64,000 nt of DNA, taken from Antrihabitans stalactiti (GTDB lineage Bacteria; Actinomycetota; Actinomycetes; Mycobacteriales; Mycobacteriaceae). The stretch spans positions 124,001-188,000 of the forward strand of contig NZ_VCQU01000008.1 in assembly GCF_012932915.1 (NCBI RefSeq), written 5' to 3'. The position numbers and the translations under genes were made by a program. How positions within the stretch are numbered: position 1 is the first letter of the stretch; every line of letters begins with the position of its first letter. This document shows positions 50,681 to 61,267 of this stretch, one piece after another. The notes under the pieces were generated by a model, which did no database searches, was not told where the DNA came from, and saw only the letters and a program-made list of their open reading frames with translations.

Positions 50681-52239
50681 CTAGCTGCCACCTTCTCGTT
50701 CGTTTCGTCTGCAATGACGCTGATCGGATCGACCTCGACGTCGGTTGTCGTGTCGTACGCGGCGACGTCGAACTTACGCGTCAGCTGGCGGAACTCGAAC
50801 GTGAATCCTGGCCACAGCGTGGTGTTGTTGCCGTGCTTGTCGAGGTACCAACTGGCGCAGCCGCCGTTCATCCAGACGCTACTCGCCATGTCTGCCTGCA
50901 GTTCCGCGTTGTAGGCGTCCTGGGCATCCTGACGGACCTCGACGGTCCGGAGGCCTTGCTTCTCGATTGTCTTGATCGCGTCGGCGAGGTAGTTGATCTG
51001 CGACTCGATCATGAAGACCATCGACGTGTGGCCCAGGCCGGTGTTGGGCCCGACGAGGAAGAACATATTGGGGAAGTTGGCGATCGCGGCGCCCTTGTAG
51101 CCCTGCTGACCACTCTCGTCGAAGACGTCGGCCAACGACCGGCCGTCCTTGCCGAAGATGGTCTGGAATACGGGGGAGTCCGTGACGTGGAAACCGGTGG
51201 CGACGACGATCGCGTCGACCTCGCGCTCGGTCCCGTCCTTGGTCACGATCGAGTTCGAGCTGACTTCGGCGATGCCGTCGGTGACGACGTCGACGTTGTC
51301 ACGGCTGAGCGCCGGGTAGTAGTTGTTGCTGATCAGCATGCGCTTGCAGCCGATCTGGAAGTCCGGGGTGACCTTCGCGCGCAGTTCTGCGTCGCGAACC
51401 TCGGCCAGGAGCTTCGCCCGTGCGATGAGCTCCAGCGGCTTCATGAAGATAGGTGCCTTCGCGAGACCGACGACCTGGACTTCGCGCGCCCAGTAGATTC
51501 CTGCGCGCGACAGGCGCTGGACGCCCGGGATGTATTTGAAGGCGAGCCGCTCCGGCGTGGTGTACGCGCGGTCGAAGCGGGGGAGCAGCCATGGTGCGGT
51601 GCGCTGGTACAGGTCCAGGCTGGCGACCTTCGGTGCGATCGCGGGGACGACCTGGATCGCCGAAGCGCCGGTGCCGATGACCGCGACGCGCTTGCCCGTG
51701 AGGTCCGCCTCGTGGTTCCACTGTGCGGTGTGGAAGATCTCGCCTTCGAAGCCGTTGATGCCCTTGATGTCGGGCAGGTTCGGCTCCGCCAGTGCGCCGA
51801 CGGCGCCGACGAGGATCTTGGCCGAGTAGCGGCCCGTCGAGGTCTGGACTTCCCAGATCGCGTCGTCGTCGTTCCAATGCGCGGACTGGACGTGGGTGTT
51901 GAAGACATGCTTGTCGAGGATGTCGTGCTTCTTGGCTACGGACTCGATGTAGGCCTGAATCTCGGGCTGCGTCGAGAACGAGCGCGACCAGTTGGGATTC
52001 AACGCAAACGAGTAGGAGTAGAGCTGTGACGGAACGTCGCAAGCAGCACCTGGGTAGGTGTTGTCGCGCCAGGTACCGCCCACGGTCGCACCGCGTTCGA
52101 GGACCAGGAAGTCGTCTTTCCCTTCTTGGCTCAATCGAATGGCGGCGCCGAGTCCCGCAAACCCGCTGCCGATGATCAGCGTGTTTACGTGGCGCACGCC
52201 CTTGTGCAATTCCACATTGTCTGTAACTTCAGGACTCAT
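50677..52239 (-). CDS. Baeyer-Villiger type flavin monooxygenase (MymA-like)
   Basis: A 520-residue FAD/NADPH enzyme that inserts oxygen next to a carbonyl or oxidises heteroatoms. FAD site LIIGSGFAGLGAAI, then the GGTWRDNTYPGAACD block, the BVMO-type fingerprint FEGEIFHTAQW, the NADPH site VIGTGASAIQ and the distal IVVATGFHVTD. Length and motifs fit type I BVMOs such as Rv3083 (MymA). First gene of a three-gene operon and divergent from a TetR gene; nested palindromes lie in the 80-base gap. Confidence 0.93.
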   Translation of the reverse strand: MSPEVTDNVELHKGVRHVNTLIIGSGFAGLGAAIRLSQEGKDDFLVLERGATVGGTWRDNTYPGAACDVPSQLYSYSFALNPNWSRSFSTQPEIQAYIESVAKKHDILDKHVFNTHVQSAHWNDDDAIWEVQTSTGRYSAKILVGAVGALAEPNLPDIKGINGFEGEIFHTAQWNHEADLTGKRVAVIGTGASAIQVVPAIAPKVASLDLYQRTAPWLLPRFDRAYTTPERLAFKYIPGVQRLSRAGIYWAREVQVVGLAKAPIFMKPLELIARAKLLAEVRDAELRAKVTPDFQIGCKRMLISNNYYPALSRDNVDVVTDGIAEVSSNSIVTKDGTEREVDAIVVATGFHVTDSPVFQTIFGKDGRSLADVFDESGQQGYKGAAIANFPNMFFLVGPNTGLGHTSMVFMIESQINYLADAIKTIEKQGLRTVEVRQDAQDAYNAELQADMASSVWMNGGCASWYLDKHGNNTTLWPGFTFEFRQLTRKFDVAAYDTTTDVEVDPISVIADETNEKVAAR

Positions 52240-52258
52240 GCAAACGAGCGTAGAGTTC

Positions 52259-52298
52259 TACTGACTGTTAGTCAATAGCTATTGAGTGGTGCTCAGTA
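52259..52298. promoter_or_regulatory. Nested palindromic operator between the monooxygenase and TetR genes
   Basis: TGACTGTTAGTCA (52262-52274) and TCAATAGCTATTGA (52272-52285) are both perfect dyads sharing three bases. An outer pair TACTGA (52259) and TCAGTA (52293) encloses them. This is strong operator structure for the adjacent TetR protein, able to control both divergent genes. Confidence 0.75.
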
Positions 52299-52319
52299 CG
52301 GGCGTGGAGGTGATGATCG

Positions 52320-52964
52320 ATGGTGCGAATCAGGCTGGACCCAGCGCAACGGCGTGACCAGCTGATCGAACTGGGCGCAAAGATGCTGTCCATCCGCGGT
52401 TTCGACGACATCTCGATCGAGGAAATCGCCAAGAAGGCCGGTATCTCACGCGGGCTGCTCTTTCATTACTTCCCGTCGAAGCGGGACTTTCACCTTGCGA
52501 TCGCAGCGCACGGCAGCGACGAGCTGTTGGCGATCCTCAAACCCAACACCGACCTCCCGCCGGTGGAGATGGTCCGTGACCTCCTCAACCGCTACGTCGA
52601 TTACGTGCTCGAGAACCGGGATGGCTACACCGCGATTCTGCGTGGTCCCTCCAGCGGTGATCCCGACATGCGTTCGGTCGCGGACGAGAGCCGGAAACGC
52701 ATCGTGGACCAGACGCTCAGCTTCGTGCCCCTACCGCCCGAGCAGATCACGCCGCGAATTCGGCTCGCCACCCGTGGCTGGATCGCGTTCGTCGAAGAGA
52801 CCACGCTGAACTGGCTAGAGGATCAAGAGCAGATCAGCCGCGAAGACTTGATCGACATGAACATCCGCGCGTTGCCTGCTGTTGCGCTCAGTCCGGAGGT
52901 CGCAGCAGTGCTGCTGGCCGCTGCTGGAATGGACTCACAGGTGCCGGAGAAACATCTCGGGTGA
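52320..52964 (+). CDS. TetR-family regulator divergent from the monooxygenase operon
   Basis: A 214-residue protein. The helix-turn-helix is RDQLIELGAKMLSIRGFDDI and SIEEIAKKAGISRGLLFHYF; the C-terminal domain ends with HLG. ATG 52320 follows GGAGG (52306). The flanking nested palindromes suggest it represses both itself and the BVMO-SDR-hydrolase operon, with a lipid or ketone-like ligand as a plausible inducer (inference). The 3' end overlaps the convergent AAA ATPase gene by 30 bases. Confidence 0.91.
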   Translation: MVRIRLDPAQRRDQLIELGAKMLSIRGFDDISIEEIAKKAGISRGLLFHYFPSKRDFHLAIAAHGSDELLAILKPNTDLPPVEMVRDLLNRYVDYVLENRDGYTAILRGPSSGDPDMRSVADESRKRIVDQTLSFVPLPPEQITPRIRLATRGWIAFVEETTLNWLEDQEQISREDLIDMNIRALPAVALSPEVAAVLLAAAGMDSQVPEKHLG

Positions 52965-53678
52965 GTCGAGGAATCGGCGCCAGTTACGGACGATGTCGAG
53001 GTCGCCCCAGTCGGGGGTCTCGATCCCGTCGTCGGTGAGCTCCCAGATATCGGCACCCGGGCACGCTGCGAGTACCGGCGAATGCGTCGCCATGACGACC
53101 TGCGAACCTTCGGCCACCAGATCGTTGATCGCCCCGATCAGTGCAAGGCACGACTGAAAAGACAGCGCCGCCTCTGGTTCGTCCATGATCCACAGTCCGA
53201 CGCCGATCGGGCGTTCGGCGATGTAGCGCAGAAACGATTGACCGTGGCTGAGCTCGTTGAACGCTTGGTCGTCGTCCCGCGCACGACCGCCATCGGCCGC
53301 TGCGAACATCTGATGCATCGACTCGGCCCGTAAGAAGCAACCGCCGTGCGGCCGCGGACGCATGCCCCCGCACCACAGATGCCAACCAAGGTCGGTGTCC
53401 TCACCGCTGCCGCCCGTCGACCACATGGCGTCTTTGGCGGCGGTGAGCCCACCTTCCCAGCTCGAAGCGATCGCCTCGACCAGCGTCGACTTGCCTGCCC
53501 CGTTCTCGCCGACGATCACCGTGACCGGTGCGGCGAAGGAGAGTCCCTCGTCGCGCAGTTCGGCGATCGCCGGCAAGTCGAAATACCAGGCGTTCGGGTC
53601 GAAGGGGTGGGCGAGACTCTCCCTCGGACGCAATTCGACCCGGTCGAGCGGCAGCAAATCAGGCGAACGCCGGATCAA
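52935..53678 (-). CDS. Small AAA/SMC-like ATPase, coupled to kgd
   Basis: A 247-residue P-loop ATPase of the ABC/RecF-like AAA family. Walker [12 protein letters not shown] (~residue 57), signature-like ELSHGQSFL, Walker [14 protein letters not shown] and switch [10 protein letters not shown]. No membrane or DNA-binding domain is attached. The apparent start is a TTG at 53678 that overlaps the kgd stop (TGATTGA), suggesting reinitiation after kgd; a GTG at 53639 is possible. Members of this family are often described only as predicted ATPases; function unknown. Confidence 0.86.
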   Translation of the reverse strand: MIRRSPDLLPLDRVELRPRESLAHPFDPNAWYFDLPAIAELRDEGLSFAAPVTVIVGENGAGKSTLVEAIASSWEGGLTAAKDAMWSTGGSGEDTDLGWHLWCGGMRPRPHGGCFLRAESMHQMFAAADGGRARDDDQAFNELSHGQSFLRYIAERPIGVGLWIMDEPEAALSFQSCLALIGAINDLVAEGSQVVMATHSPVLAACPGADIWELTDDGIETPDWGDLDIVRNWRRFLDSPEMFLRHL

Positions 53679-56600
53679 TCAGCGAACGCTGCGTCGATGA
53701 TCGCCTGTTGCTCGACCGCGTGCACCTTGCTCGACCCCGACGACGGTGCCGACATCGCACGCCGCGAGATGCGCTTGATACCCGTCAGCTTCTCGGGAAG
53801 GTATTCCGGCAAGTACAGCCCGAACGTCGGCCACGCACCCTGGTTCGCGGGCTCCTCCTGCAGCCAGAAGTACTCCTTGGCGTTGGGGTAGCCGTCGAGT
53901 GCTTCGTTGAGCCGGAAGCGCGGGATCGGGTACAGCTGCTCGATCCGGACGATCGCAACGTCCTCGCGGTTGTCCTTCTGCTTGCGCGCCAACAGTTCCC
54001 AGTAGAGCTTGCCGCTCGTCAGCAGGATCCGCTTCACCTTGCTGCGGTCGCCGTCGCCACTCTCGTAGGTGGGCTCGTCGAACACAGAGTGGAACTTGCC
54101 GTCGGTGAAGTCCTTCAGGTTGCTGACCACATTCTTGTTGCGCAGCATCGACTTCGGTGTGAAGACGACCAGCGGACGGCGAATTCCGTCGTGCGCGTGC
54201 CGACGCAGAAGGTGGAAGTAGTTCGCGGGAGTCGACGGCATCGCGACCGTCATCGAACCCTCCGCACACAGCTGCAACCAACGCTCGATGCGACCGGACG
54301 TGTGGTCCGGACCCTGCCCTTCGTGACCGTGCGGAAGCAGGATCACCACTTCGGAGAGCTGGCCCCACTTTGCTTCACCGGACGAAATGAACTCGTCGAT
54401 GATGGGTTGTGCGCCGTTGACGAAGTCGCCGAACTGCGCTTCCCACAACACAAGTGCCTCGGGGTTACCGAGTGAGTAGCCGTATTCGAACCCCACGACC
54501 GCGAACTCGCTCAAAGCCGAGTCGTGAATCGCGAATCGGCCGGGCTTCTCGCTACCGATGTTGTGCAGCGGCGTGTACTCCGCGGCTGTCTTGCGGTCGA
54601 TGATCACCGCATGGCGTTGGGTGAACGTGCCGCGCCGAACATCCTGACCCGTGAGCCGGACGCTCTTTCCTTCGTCGATCAAGGTGCCGAAGGCGAGCAG
54701 TTCAGCGAACGACCAGTCGACATTGCCCTCGTACGCCATTTCGCGTCGACGCTCGAGAACCGGCTTGACGCGCGGGTGCACCGTGAAGCCCTCGGGCACG
54801 TTCAGGTAGGCATCGCCGATGCGTTGCAGCAGCGCCTTGTCCACGGCGGTCACGAGCTTCTTCGGAAGGGGCTGATCCATCTCGACCGACTTCGTCGGCT
54901 CGGGTGTGTACTTCTCCAGCTCCCGGACCTCGTTGAACACTCGCTCCAACTGACCCTGGTAGTCGCGCAGGGCGTCCTCGGCCTCTTTGAGCGAGATGTC
55001 GCCACGACCGATGAGGGATTCGGTGTAGCTCTTGCGAACCGAACGCTTCGTGTCGATCGTGTCGTACATGTAGGGCTGCGTCATCGACGGGTCGTCGCCC
55101 TCGTTGTGACCGCGGCGGCGGTAGCAGATCATGTCGATGACGACGTCCTTGTGGAACTGCTGCCGGTAATCGACAGCCAGCTGCGCAACCCAGACGCACG
55201 CCTCGGGATCGTCGCCGTTCACGTGGAAGATCGGCGCCGCAACCATCTTTGCGACATCGGTGCAGTACTCGCTGCTGCGCGAGTTCTCCGGTGCCGTGGT
55301 GAAGCCGATCTGGTTGTTCACGACGATGTGGATCGTGCCGCCGGTCCGGAATCCGCGCAGCCCTGCGAGGTTCAGCGTCTCGGGAACCACGCCCTGGCCC
55401 GCGAAGGCCGCGTCGCCGTGCAGCATCAACGGCACGACGGAGAAGCCGCCGGGACCGTCGCCCTTGTCGAGCAGATCCTGCTTCGCACGGACCAGACCTT
55501 CGAGCACCGGGTCGACAGCTTCGAGGTGGCTCGGGTTGGCAGTCAGCGACACCTCGATGTCGTTGTCGCCGAACATCTGGATGTAGGTGCCGCTCGCACC
55601 GAGGTGGTACTTCACGTCGCCGGACCCGTGGGCAGCCGACGGGTTCATGTTGCCTTCGAACTCGGTGAAGATCTTCGAGTACGGCTTGCCGACGATGTTG
55701 GCAAGCACGTTCAAACGACCGCGGTGCGGCATGCCGATGATGACCTCGTCGAGGCTGTGCTCGGCCGCCTGATCGATGACGGCATCCATCATCGGGATGA
55801 CCGTCTCGGCGCCCTCCAGCGAGAAGCGCTTCTGACCGACGTACTTCGTCTGCAGGAACGTCTCGAATGCCTCGGCGGCGTTCAGCTTGCTCAGGATGTA
55901 CTTCTGTTGCGCAACAGTCGGTTTGACGTGCTTCTTCTCGACTCGCTCCTGCAGCCACTTGAGCTGGTCGGGCTCGAGAATGTGCATGTACTCGACACCG
56001 ACGTGGCGACAGTAGGCGTCGCGCAAAATGCTGAGTACGTCGCGCAACCGCATGCGCTCTTCGCCGCGGAAGCCGCCGACGTTGAACTCGCGATCGAGGT
56101 CCCAGAGGGTGAGCCCGTGGGTGACGACGTCGAGGTCCGGGTGGCTGCGGAACTTGTCCTTGACCAACCGCAGCGGATCGGAGTCGGCCATCAAGTGACC
56201 GCGGTTGCGGTACGCCGCGATGAGTTCGAGCACACGGGTGGTCTTGTCGACACCGCGCTCACGCATGTCCTTGCGCCAACGGACCGGCTCGTACGGGATC
56301 CCCATCGCGTGGAAGATCTCATCGAACAGCTCGTCGCTGATCAGCAAGTTGTGGATTGTGCGGAGGAAATCGCCCGACTCTGCACCCTGAATGATGCGGT
56401 GGTCGTAGGTCGAGGTGAGCGTCATCAACTTGCCGACGCCGATATCGGCGATCCGCTCGTCACTGGCGCCCTGGAACTCGGCGGGGTACTCCATCGCACC
56501 GGCGCCGACGATCGTGCCCTGGCCCGGCATGAGCCGCGGTACCGAGTGAACGGTCCCGATCGTGCCCGGGTTGGTGAGGGAAATCGTCACGCCGGAGAAA

Positions 56601-57475
56601 TCCTCGGCGGTCAACTTGCCGTCACGCGCGCGCCGGACCACGTCTTCGTACGCTGCGTGGAACTGCGCGAAGTTCATTGCCTCGCAGCCCTTGATCGCCG
56701 CGACGACCAGGGTGCGGCTGCCATCCTTGCCGGGCAGGTCGATCGCGAGACCGAGGTTGGTGTGCGCCGGCGTGACCGCGTTGGGCTTGCCGTCGATCTC
56801 GGCGAAATGTCGGTTCATGGTCGGCAGCGCCTTGACGGCTTGGACGATCGCATAGCCGAGCAAGTGCGTGAAGGAGATCTTGCCGCCGCGCGTGCGCGCG
56901 AGGTGGTTGTTGATCACCAGTCGGTTGTCGATCATCAGCTTGGCCGGGATGGCGCGGACGCTGGTTGCTGTGGGGATGCTCAGCGACGCCGACATGTTCT
57001 TGACGATCGCCGCAGCGCCACCACGCAGGATCTTGTTCTCGTCGCCGGTTGCCGCACCGGGCTGTGTCGGTGCGGTGGGCTTCGCGGCGTTCGACGCAGG
57101 CGCAGGCGCACTCTTCGGTGCGGGCTTCTCGGGTGGAGCAGACTTCGGAGCTTCTTGCGGCGCAGCGGCTTTCGGCTTCGTGGCCGGTGCCGGGGCTGCA
57201 GCCTTCGGCTCGGCGGCTTTCGGCTCGGCGGCCTTCGGTGCCGGAGTCTTCGATTCCGCGGGCTTCGGTGCTGGGGCAGCAGCTTTCGCGGGCGGTGGCG
57301 GCGCGGCGGATTTTGCCTCGGCTTGCCCGTTGGCCGCGTCGGCGCCGTCGGGTGTGTAGTCGGTCAGAAACTCGTGCCAGCTTTCATCGACGGACGCGGG
57401 GTCTTCCTTGAACCGCTGGTACATCTCGTCGACGAGCCATTGATTCTGTCCGAACTGGGCAGTGGAGCTGCTCAC
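53675..57475 (-). CDS. kgd: Multifunctional 2-oxoglutarate decarboxylase/dehydrogenase E1-E2 fusion (Kgd)
   Basis: Thiamine-dependent 2-oxoglutarate metabolism at the TCA branch point. The 1266-residue protein has an N-terminal E1-type helix (~1-40), an Ala/Pro/Lys-rich linker (~45-145), an E2 succinyltransferase core (~150-390, ending [15 protein letters not shown]) and the E1 part (~400-1266) with the ThDP region [10 protein letters not shown]...[14 protein letters not shown] and a C-terminal [15 protein letters not shown]. This E2-E1 fusion is diagnostic of Mycobacteriales and relatives. It lacks a lipoyl domain, as in the family. In mycobacteria it is inhibited by unphosphorylated GarA and activated by acetyl-CoA. 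GTG 57475. Confidence 0.97.
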   Translation of the reverse strand: MSSSTAQFGQNQWLVDEMYQRFKEDPASVDESWHEFLTDYTPDGADAANGQAEAKSAAPPPPAKAAAPAPKPAESKTPAPKAAEPKAAEPKAAAPAPATKPKAAAPQEAPKSAPPEKPAPKSAPAPASNAAKPTAPTQPGAATGDENKILRGGAAAIVKNMSASLSIPTATSVRAIPAKLMIDNRLVINNHLARTRGGKISFTHLLGYAIVQAVKALPTMNRHFAEIDGKPNAVTPAHTNLGLAIDLPGKDGSRTLVVAAIKGCEAMNFAQFHAAYEDVVRRARDGKLTAEDFSGVTISLTNPGTIGTVHSVPRLMPGQGTIVGAGAMEYPAEFQGASDERIADIGVGKLMTLTSTYDHRIIQGAESGDFLRTIHNLLISDELFDEIFHAMGIPYEPVRWRKDMRERGVDKTTRVLELIAAYRNRGHLMADSDPLRLVKDKFRSHPDLDVVTHGLTLWDLDREFNVGGFRGEERMRLRDVLSILRDAYCRHVGVEYMHILEPDQLKWLQERVEKKHVKPTVAQQKYILSKLNAAEAFETFLQTKYVGQKRFSLEGAETVIPMMDAVIDQAAEHSLDEVIIGMPHRGRLNVLANIVGKPYSKIFTEFEGNMNPSAAHGSGDVKYHLGASGTYIQMFGDNDIEVSLTANPSHLEAVDPVLEGLVRAKQDLLDKGDGPGGFSVVPLMLHGDAAFAGQGVVPETLNLAGLRGFRTGGTIHIVVNNQIGFTTAPENSRSSEYCTDVAKMVAAPIFHVNGDDPEACVWVAQLAVDYRQQFHKDVVIDMICYRRRGHNEGDDPSMTQPYMYDTIDTKRSVRKSYTESLIGRGDISLKEAEDALRDYQGQLERVFNEVRELEKYTPEPTKSVEMDQPLPKKLVTAVDKALLQRIGDAYLNVPEGFTVHPRVKPVLERRREMAYEGNVDWSFAELLAFGTLIDEGKSVRLTGQDVRRGTFTQRHAVIIDRKTAAEYTPLHNIGSEKPGRFAIHDSALSEFAVVGFEYGYSLGNPEALVLWEAQFGDFVNGAQPIIDEFISSGEAKWGQLSEVVILLPHGHEGQGPDHTSGRIERWLQLCAEGSMTVAMPSTPANYFHLLRRHAHDGIRRPLVVFTPKSMLRNKNVVSNLKDFTDGKFHSVFDEPTYESGDGDRSKVKRILLTSGKLYWELLARKQKDNREDVAIVRIEQLYPIPRFRLNEALDGYPNAKEYFWLQEEPANQGAWPTFGLYLPEYLPEKLTGIKRISRRAMSAPSSGSSKVHAVEQQAIIDAAFAD

Positions 57476-57519
57476 GGCAGGTAATCCTCTTTTCGTTCCT
57501 CATTACCGATCTGCACGTC

Positions 57520-57547
57520 TATATACGAGGCTAGACCTGTACCTGAA
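57520..57547 (-). promoter_or_regulatory. Candidate kgd promoter
   Basis: On the minus strand TTCAGG (57547-57542), 16 bases and TATATA (57525-57520) resemble a sigma-70 promoter, 45 bases before the kgd start. The -35 box is weak. Confidence 0.4.
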
Positions 57548-57581
57548 CGCGTGCGCAGAATCCCTGCACTTGGTTGACGTG

Positions 57582-60500
57582 TCAACTGCGCGCAGTCGAG
57601 CCGTTAACCAGGACTTGCCCGGAATCGAAGACCTCGCCGCCTTCTTGATGTGCTGCATCCCACAGCTTCGCGTACGGTCCGCCCGCCGTTCGGAGGGCTT
57701 CGTGGCTGCCGGACTCGACGATTGTGCCGTGGTCGACGACGACGATCAGGTCAGCCCGCGCGGCTGTAGCGAGCCGGTGCGCGACGATCACCGCAGTCCG
57801 TCGCCGGGTCACAGCCTTGCTCGCTGCAAGCACCACGGCTTCGGTTGCCGGATCGAGAGTCGCCGTTGCTTCGTCGAGCAACAACAGGTCCGGGTCGACC
57901 AATTCGGCGCGGGCGAGGGCGACCAGTTGGCGTTGCCCGGCAGACAGCCCTTGACCGCGTTCGCCGATCGGAGTTCGCATACCGGCCGGCAATGCCGCGA
58001 TCGTCGCCAACGCACCGACCGAGCGCGCCGCAACCTCGATCTCCTCGTCGGTTGCGTCGGGTTTGCCGAAAGCGATGTTGGTGGCGATATCACCGGTGAA
58101 CAGGTGCGCCTCTTGTGGCACCACACCGAGGCGGGCGCGGTACTCACCGAGTCGGTAGCGCCGAACATCGACGTCGTCCACCGCTACCGACCCGGCCGTC
58201 GGGTCGTAGAAGCGGGCGAGCAGTTTGACGATGGACGACTTGCCGGCACCCGTACGTCCGACTAGCGCGACTGTCGTTCCCGCCGGAATGTGCAGATCAA
58301 CATCTCGCAACGCGGCGGCGTCCTGCTCGCGGTAGCGGAACGTCACGTCGTGCATCGTGACCTCACCACGCAGGTGTCCTTCGATGGGCATGATCTCGTT
58401 CGGCTGGGCATCCTCGAGCGAGGTGGGCGTTCGCAGCAACTCGCCGATCCGCCGAAGGCCCACCGCTGCCTGCTGGTAGCCGTCGAACACTTGCGAAAGC
58501 TGTTGGATCGGCACGAACAGCAGGCCGAGGTAGAGGACGAAGGCAACGAGTGTGCCGGGCGTCGTTGTCCCCTCGGCCACGTGCCGGGCGCCGACGTAGA
58601 CCACTGCAGCCAGCGCGAGATCCGAAAGCAGCGCGATGAACGGAAAGTAGATCGAGATCGCTTGCTGAGATCGCATCCGACTGCGCCGGTAGCTCTCTGC
58701 ACGTTCGGCAAACCGCTGCGCCGCGAAATCTTCGCGGCGATACGCCTGAGACGCGCGCAGGCCCGCGATGTTCTCCTGGAAGTCGGCGTTGACGATCGAG
58801 ATTCGTTCCCGAGACGTCGTGTACGCCGCCGACGAGAGCCGGCGGAACACCACAGTGGCAACGAGCAGCGGCGGGATCACCATCACCGCGACAAGTCCGA
58901 GCGATAGGTCGGTGACCAGCAGGGCGACGGACACGCCGCCGAGAACTGCCACGCTCAGCACAGCGGTCGACAGTCCGGTCTGGAGAAAGGTCGACAACGC
59001 ATCGACGTCGGTGGTCATGCGGGTCATGATTCGGCCGGACAGTTCGCGTTCGTAGTAATCGAGACCGAGCCGCTGCAGATGCGCATAGCTGCGGACGCGG
59101 AGTCCGAACAACACACGCTCGCCGGCGCGCGCGGAGATCAACGTTGTAGCCGCAACGACGAACCAGTCGATGAGCACGAGGACCGCACCGAGTGCGCTCG
59201 CCTCCCACAACGCCGACGCCTGACCGAGCGAAACACCGTGGTCGATGGCGTAGCGCACGATGGACGGAAAGGCGATGACGATCGCCGAATCGATTGCCAG
59301 ACACGCGACGACGGCGGCCAACAGCCAGCGCACCGGCCTGAGCATCTTCGACAACGCGAACTCGGGATCGGGCTGACGGAGTGCGGCGGTATCCAAGCCC
59401 GGTTGCTCGGTTGCAGGTGGTAGCGCGGCGATGGCCGCGAGCATGGCCGGCGTAGGCGGCATCGAGCCGACCGCCGCTGAGACCGGTCCGCTGAAACCAG
59501 GGGGAGCGGTCGTCTCTTTCGTGGCCGGGAGATCGATCTGCTGCTCAGGCCAGAGTTCTGGGTTGGCTGCTACGCCGGCCGCTCCCAACTCCACCACGCG
59601 ATCGGCGAAGGCCAGCGTCGAATTTCGGTGGGCGAGAATGATCGTCGTTCTAAAGCTGTCGGCCGGCAGTGCGGCAAAGATCGCGGCCTCGGTCGTCGCG
59701 TCGACCGCAGAGGTCGCGTCGTCGAGGATCAGTACCCGCGGCTCGACGAGCAGTGCGCGGGCCAGTGCGATGCGTTGGCGTTGGCCGCCGGAGAGCGTCA
59801 ACCCTCGCTCACCGATGACCGTGTCGTAGCCGTCGGCAAGCTCGGAAATGAAGTCGTCGGCCGCGGCGATCTTTGCGACCCTGCGGATTTCCTCCGTCGT
59901 CGCGTCGGGCTTGCCCAGCGCGATGTTCGCGGCGACGGTGTCGGAGAACAGGAACGGTTCGTCGAACACGATGCCTATCGCCGCGCGCAACTGGTCCGCT
60001 GCGACCTCGGCAATATCGACCTCGGAGCCGCCCGGTCCGGTCAATACGACTGCGCCGCTGCGCGGGGCGTAGAAGCGCGGCAGCAGCAACGACAATGCCG
60101 TCTTCCCCGAACCCGCCGGACCGACGATCGCGACAGTTTCACCCGGCGCAACGGTGAGGTTCAGACCGCGCAGGACGTCGTGCTCAGGATCGAAACCGAA
60201 ACTGACGTTGCGAAAGTCCACACCGAGCGGACCATGCGGCACGTCGACAGGGGAGTGCGGGTCGGCGACCGTCGGCACGGTGTCGATCACCTCGAAGACC
60301 CTGTCGACCGCAGCGCGGGCAAGCTGGGCCAGCACGACGACCGACGACAAGACTCGCGTCGTACTCGTCATCGTGGCTGTATAGGCCGCGAACGCGAGAA
60401 ATGTGCCGACCGTGATGTTTCCGTGCAAGGCAAGGAAGCCGCCGAAGGCCACGACGGCCACGAGGCCGAACTCGGGGAGGACCGTCATCGTCGGCGCGAA

Positions 60501-61226
60501 CCGCGAATTGATGAATGCGGCGCGCATCCGCTCGGCGTAGAGCGTCCGGCCGAGTTGTTCGAGCCGGTCGGTCACGCGACGCTCCTGGCCGAACCCCTTT
60601 ACGACGCGCACCCCGGTGACTGTCTCTTCGACGTGCTGCGCAAGGTCCGCCGCGCGCTGCTGTGCCGACCACGTCGCCGCATGCACCGTCGGCCGGACTT
60701 TGTAAACGATCAGCGCGACTGCCGGAACGATCAGCAGCGCGACCACCGTGAGCAACGGACTGAGCACTGTCATGACCGCGACCGCAAGACCGAACTGCAG
60801 CAACGCACCCGCCGACAGCGGCACCATCGCGAGCAAACCCTGGACCAATTGCAGGTCCGAGATCGATCGAGACACAACCTGGCCGGTGCGAATTCGGTCC
60901 TGACCGTGGCCGTCCAGGCGCTGGAGCGACGACAACAGCGATAGCCGCAGATCGTGCTGGACGCCGAGCGACATTCGTCCGGCAAGCATCCGCCGCCCGT
61001 ACTGGCACGCGAACCGAACGACGGCCAACACGGCTAGCAAGGCCGCCACTGCGCCGATCTTTTCGACGGCACCTGCTCCCGCAGCATCGACGGCAGTCTT
61101 GGTGAGCAGCGGACCGACGATCTCGATCAACGCTCCGACTGCCGTGGCCGCCAACGCCCCGATCGTGACTCCGCGATGGGCCCAGCACTGGCCCCACAGC
61201 CTGCGTATCCACCCGTCGTCGCTCAT
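57582..61226 (-). CDS. Fused double ABC exporter (TMD-NBD-TMD-NBD)
   Basis: A 1214-residue full-length lipid/drug exporter made of two MsbA-type halves. Half 1 has six membrane helices (~20-310) and an NBD with VGPAGSGKTAL, LTLSGGQRQRIALARAL and ILDDATSAVD. Half 2 has helices (~640-930) and an NBD with VGRTGAGKSS, LSAGQRQLVALARAEL and LLDEATATLD. NBD1 has Asp in place of the catalytic Glu after Walker B, while NBD2 has Glu, so one ATP site is probably degenerate. ATG 61226 is chosen because the open frame beyond it enters the upstream palindrome. Substrate unknown. Confidence 0.93.
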   Translation of the reverse strand: MSDDGWIRRLWGQCWAHRGVTIGALAATAVGALIEIVGPLLTKTAVDAAGAGAVEKIGAVAALLAVLAVVRFACQYGRRMLAGRMSLGVQHDLRLSLLSSLQRLDGHGQDRIRTGQVVSRSISDLQLVQGLLAMVPLSAGALLQFGLAVAVMTVLSPLLTVVALLIVPAVALIVYKVRPTVHAATWSAQQRAADLAQHVEETVTGVRVVKGFGQERRVTDRLEQLGRTLYAERMRAAFINSRFAPTMTVLPEFGLVAVVAFGGFLALHGNITVGTFLAFAAYTATMTSTTRVLSSVVVLAQLARAAVDRVFEVIDTVPTVADPHSPVDVPHGPLGVDFRNVSFGFDPEHDVLRGLNLTVAPGETVAIVGPAGSGKTALSLLLPRFYAPRSGAVVLTGPGGSEVDIAEVAADQLRAAIGIVFDEPFLFSDTVAANIALGKPDATTEEIRRVAKIAAADDFISELADGYDTVIGERGLTLSGGQRQRIALARALLVEPRVLILDDATSAVDATTEAAIFAALPADSFRTTIILAHRNSTLAFADRVVELGAAGVAANPELWPEQQIDLPATKETTAPPGFSGPVSAAVGSMPPTPAMLAAIAALPPATEQPGLDTAALRQPDPEFALSKMLRPVRWLLAAVVACLAIDSAIVIAFPSIVRYAIDHGVSLGQASALWEASALGAVLVLIDWFVVAATTLISARAGERVLFGLRVRSYAHLQRLGLDYYERELSGRIMTRMTTDVDALSTFLQTGLSTAVLSVAVLGGVSVALLVTDLSLGLVAVMVIPPLLVATVVFRRLSSAAYTTSRERISIVNADFQENIAGLRASQAYRREDFAAQRFAERAESYRRSRMRSQQAISIYFPFIALLSDLALAAVVYVGARHVAEGTTTPGTLVAFVLYLGLLFVPIQQLSQVFDGYQQAAVGLRRIGELLRTPTSLEDAQPNEIMPIEGHLRGEVTMHDVTFRYREQDAAALRDVDLHIPAGTTVALVGRTGAGKSSIVKLLARFYDPTAGSVAVDDVDVRRYRLGEYRARLGVVPQEAHLFTGDIATNIAFGKPDATDEEIEVAARSVGALATIAALPAGMRTPIGERGQGLSAGQRQLVALARAELVDPDLLLLDEATATLDPATEAVVLAASKAVTRRRTAVIVAHRLATAARADLIVVVDHGTIVESGSHEALRTAGGPYAKLWDAAHQEGGEVFDSGQVLVNGSTARS

Positions 61227-61267
61227 CGTTTTCCACCGTAGACCGACGCTCCGACACCCCCACCCTC

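Noticed and set aside
54524-57484. Very long open frame on the plus strand antisense to kgd (986 codons)
   Set aside because: Its sequence is the Arg/Val/Asp-rich mirror of a GC-rich gene and has no domain or ribosome site. kgd on the other strand is unambiguous.
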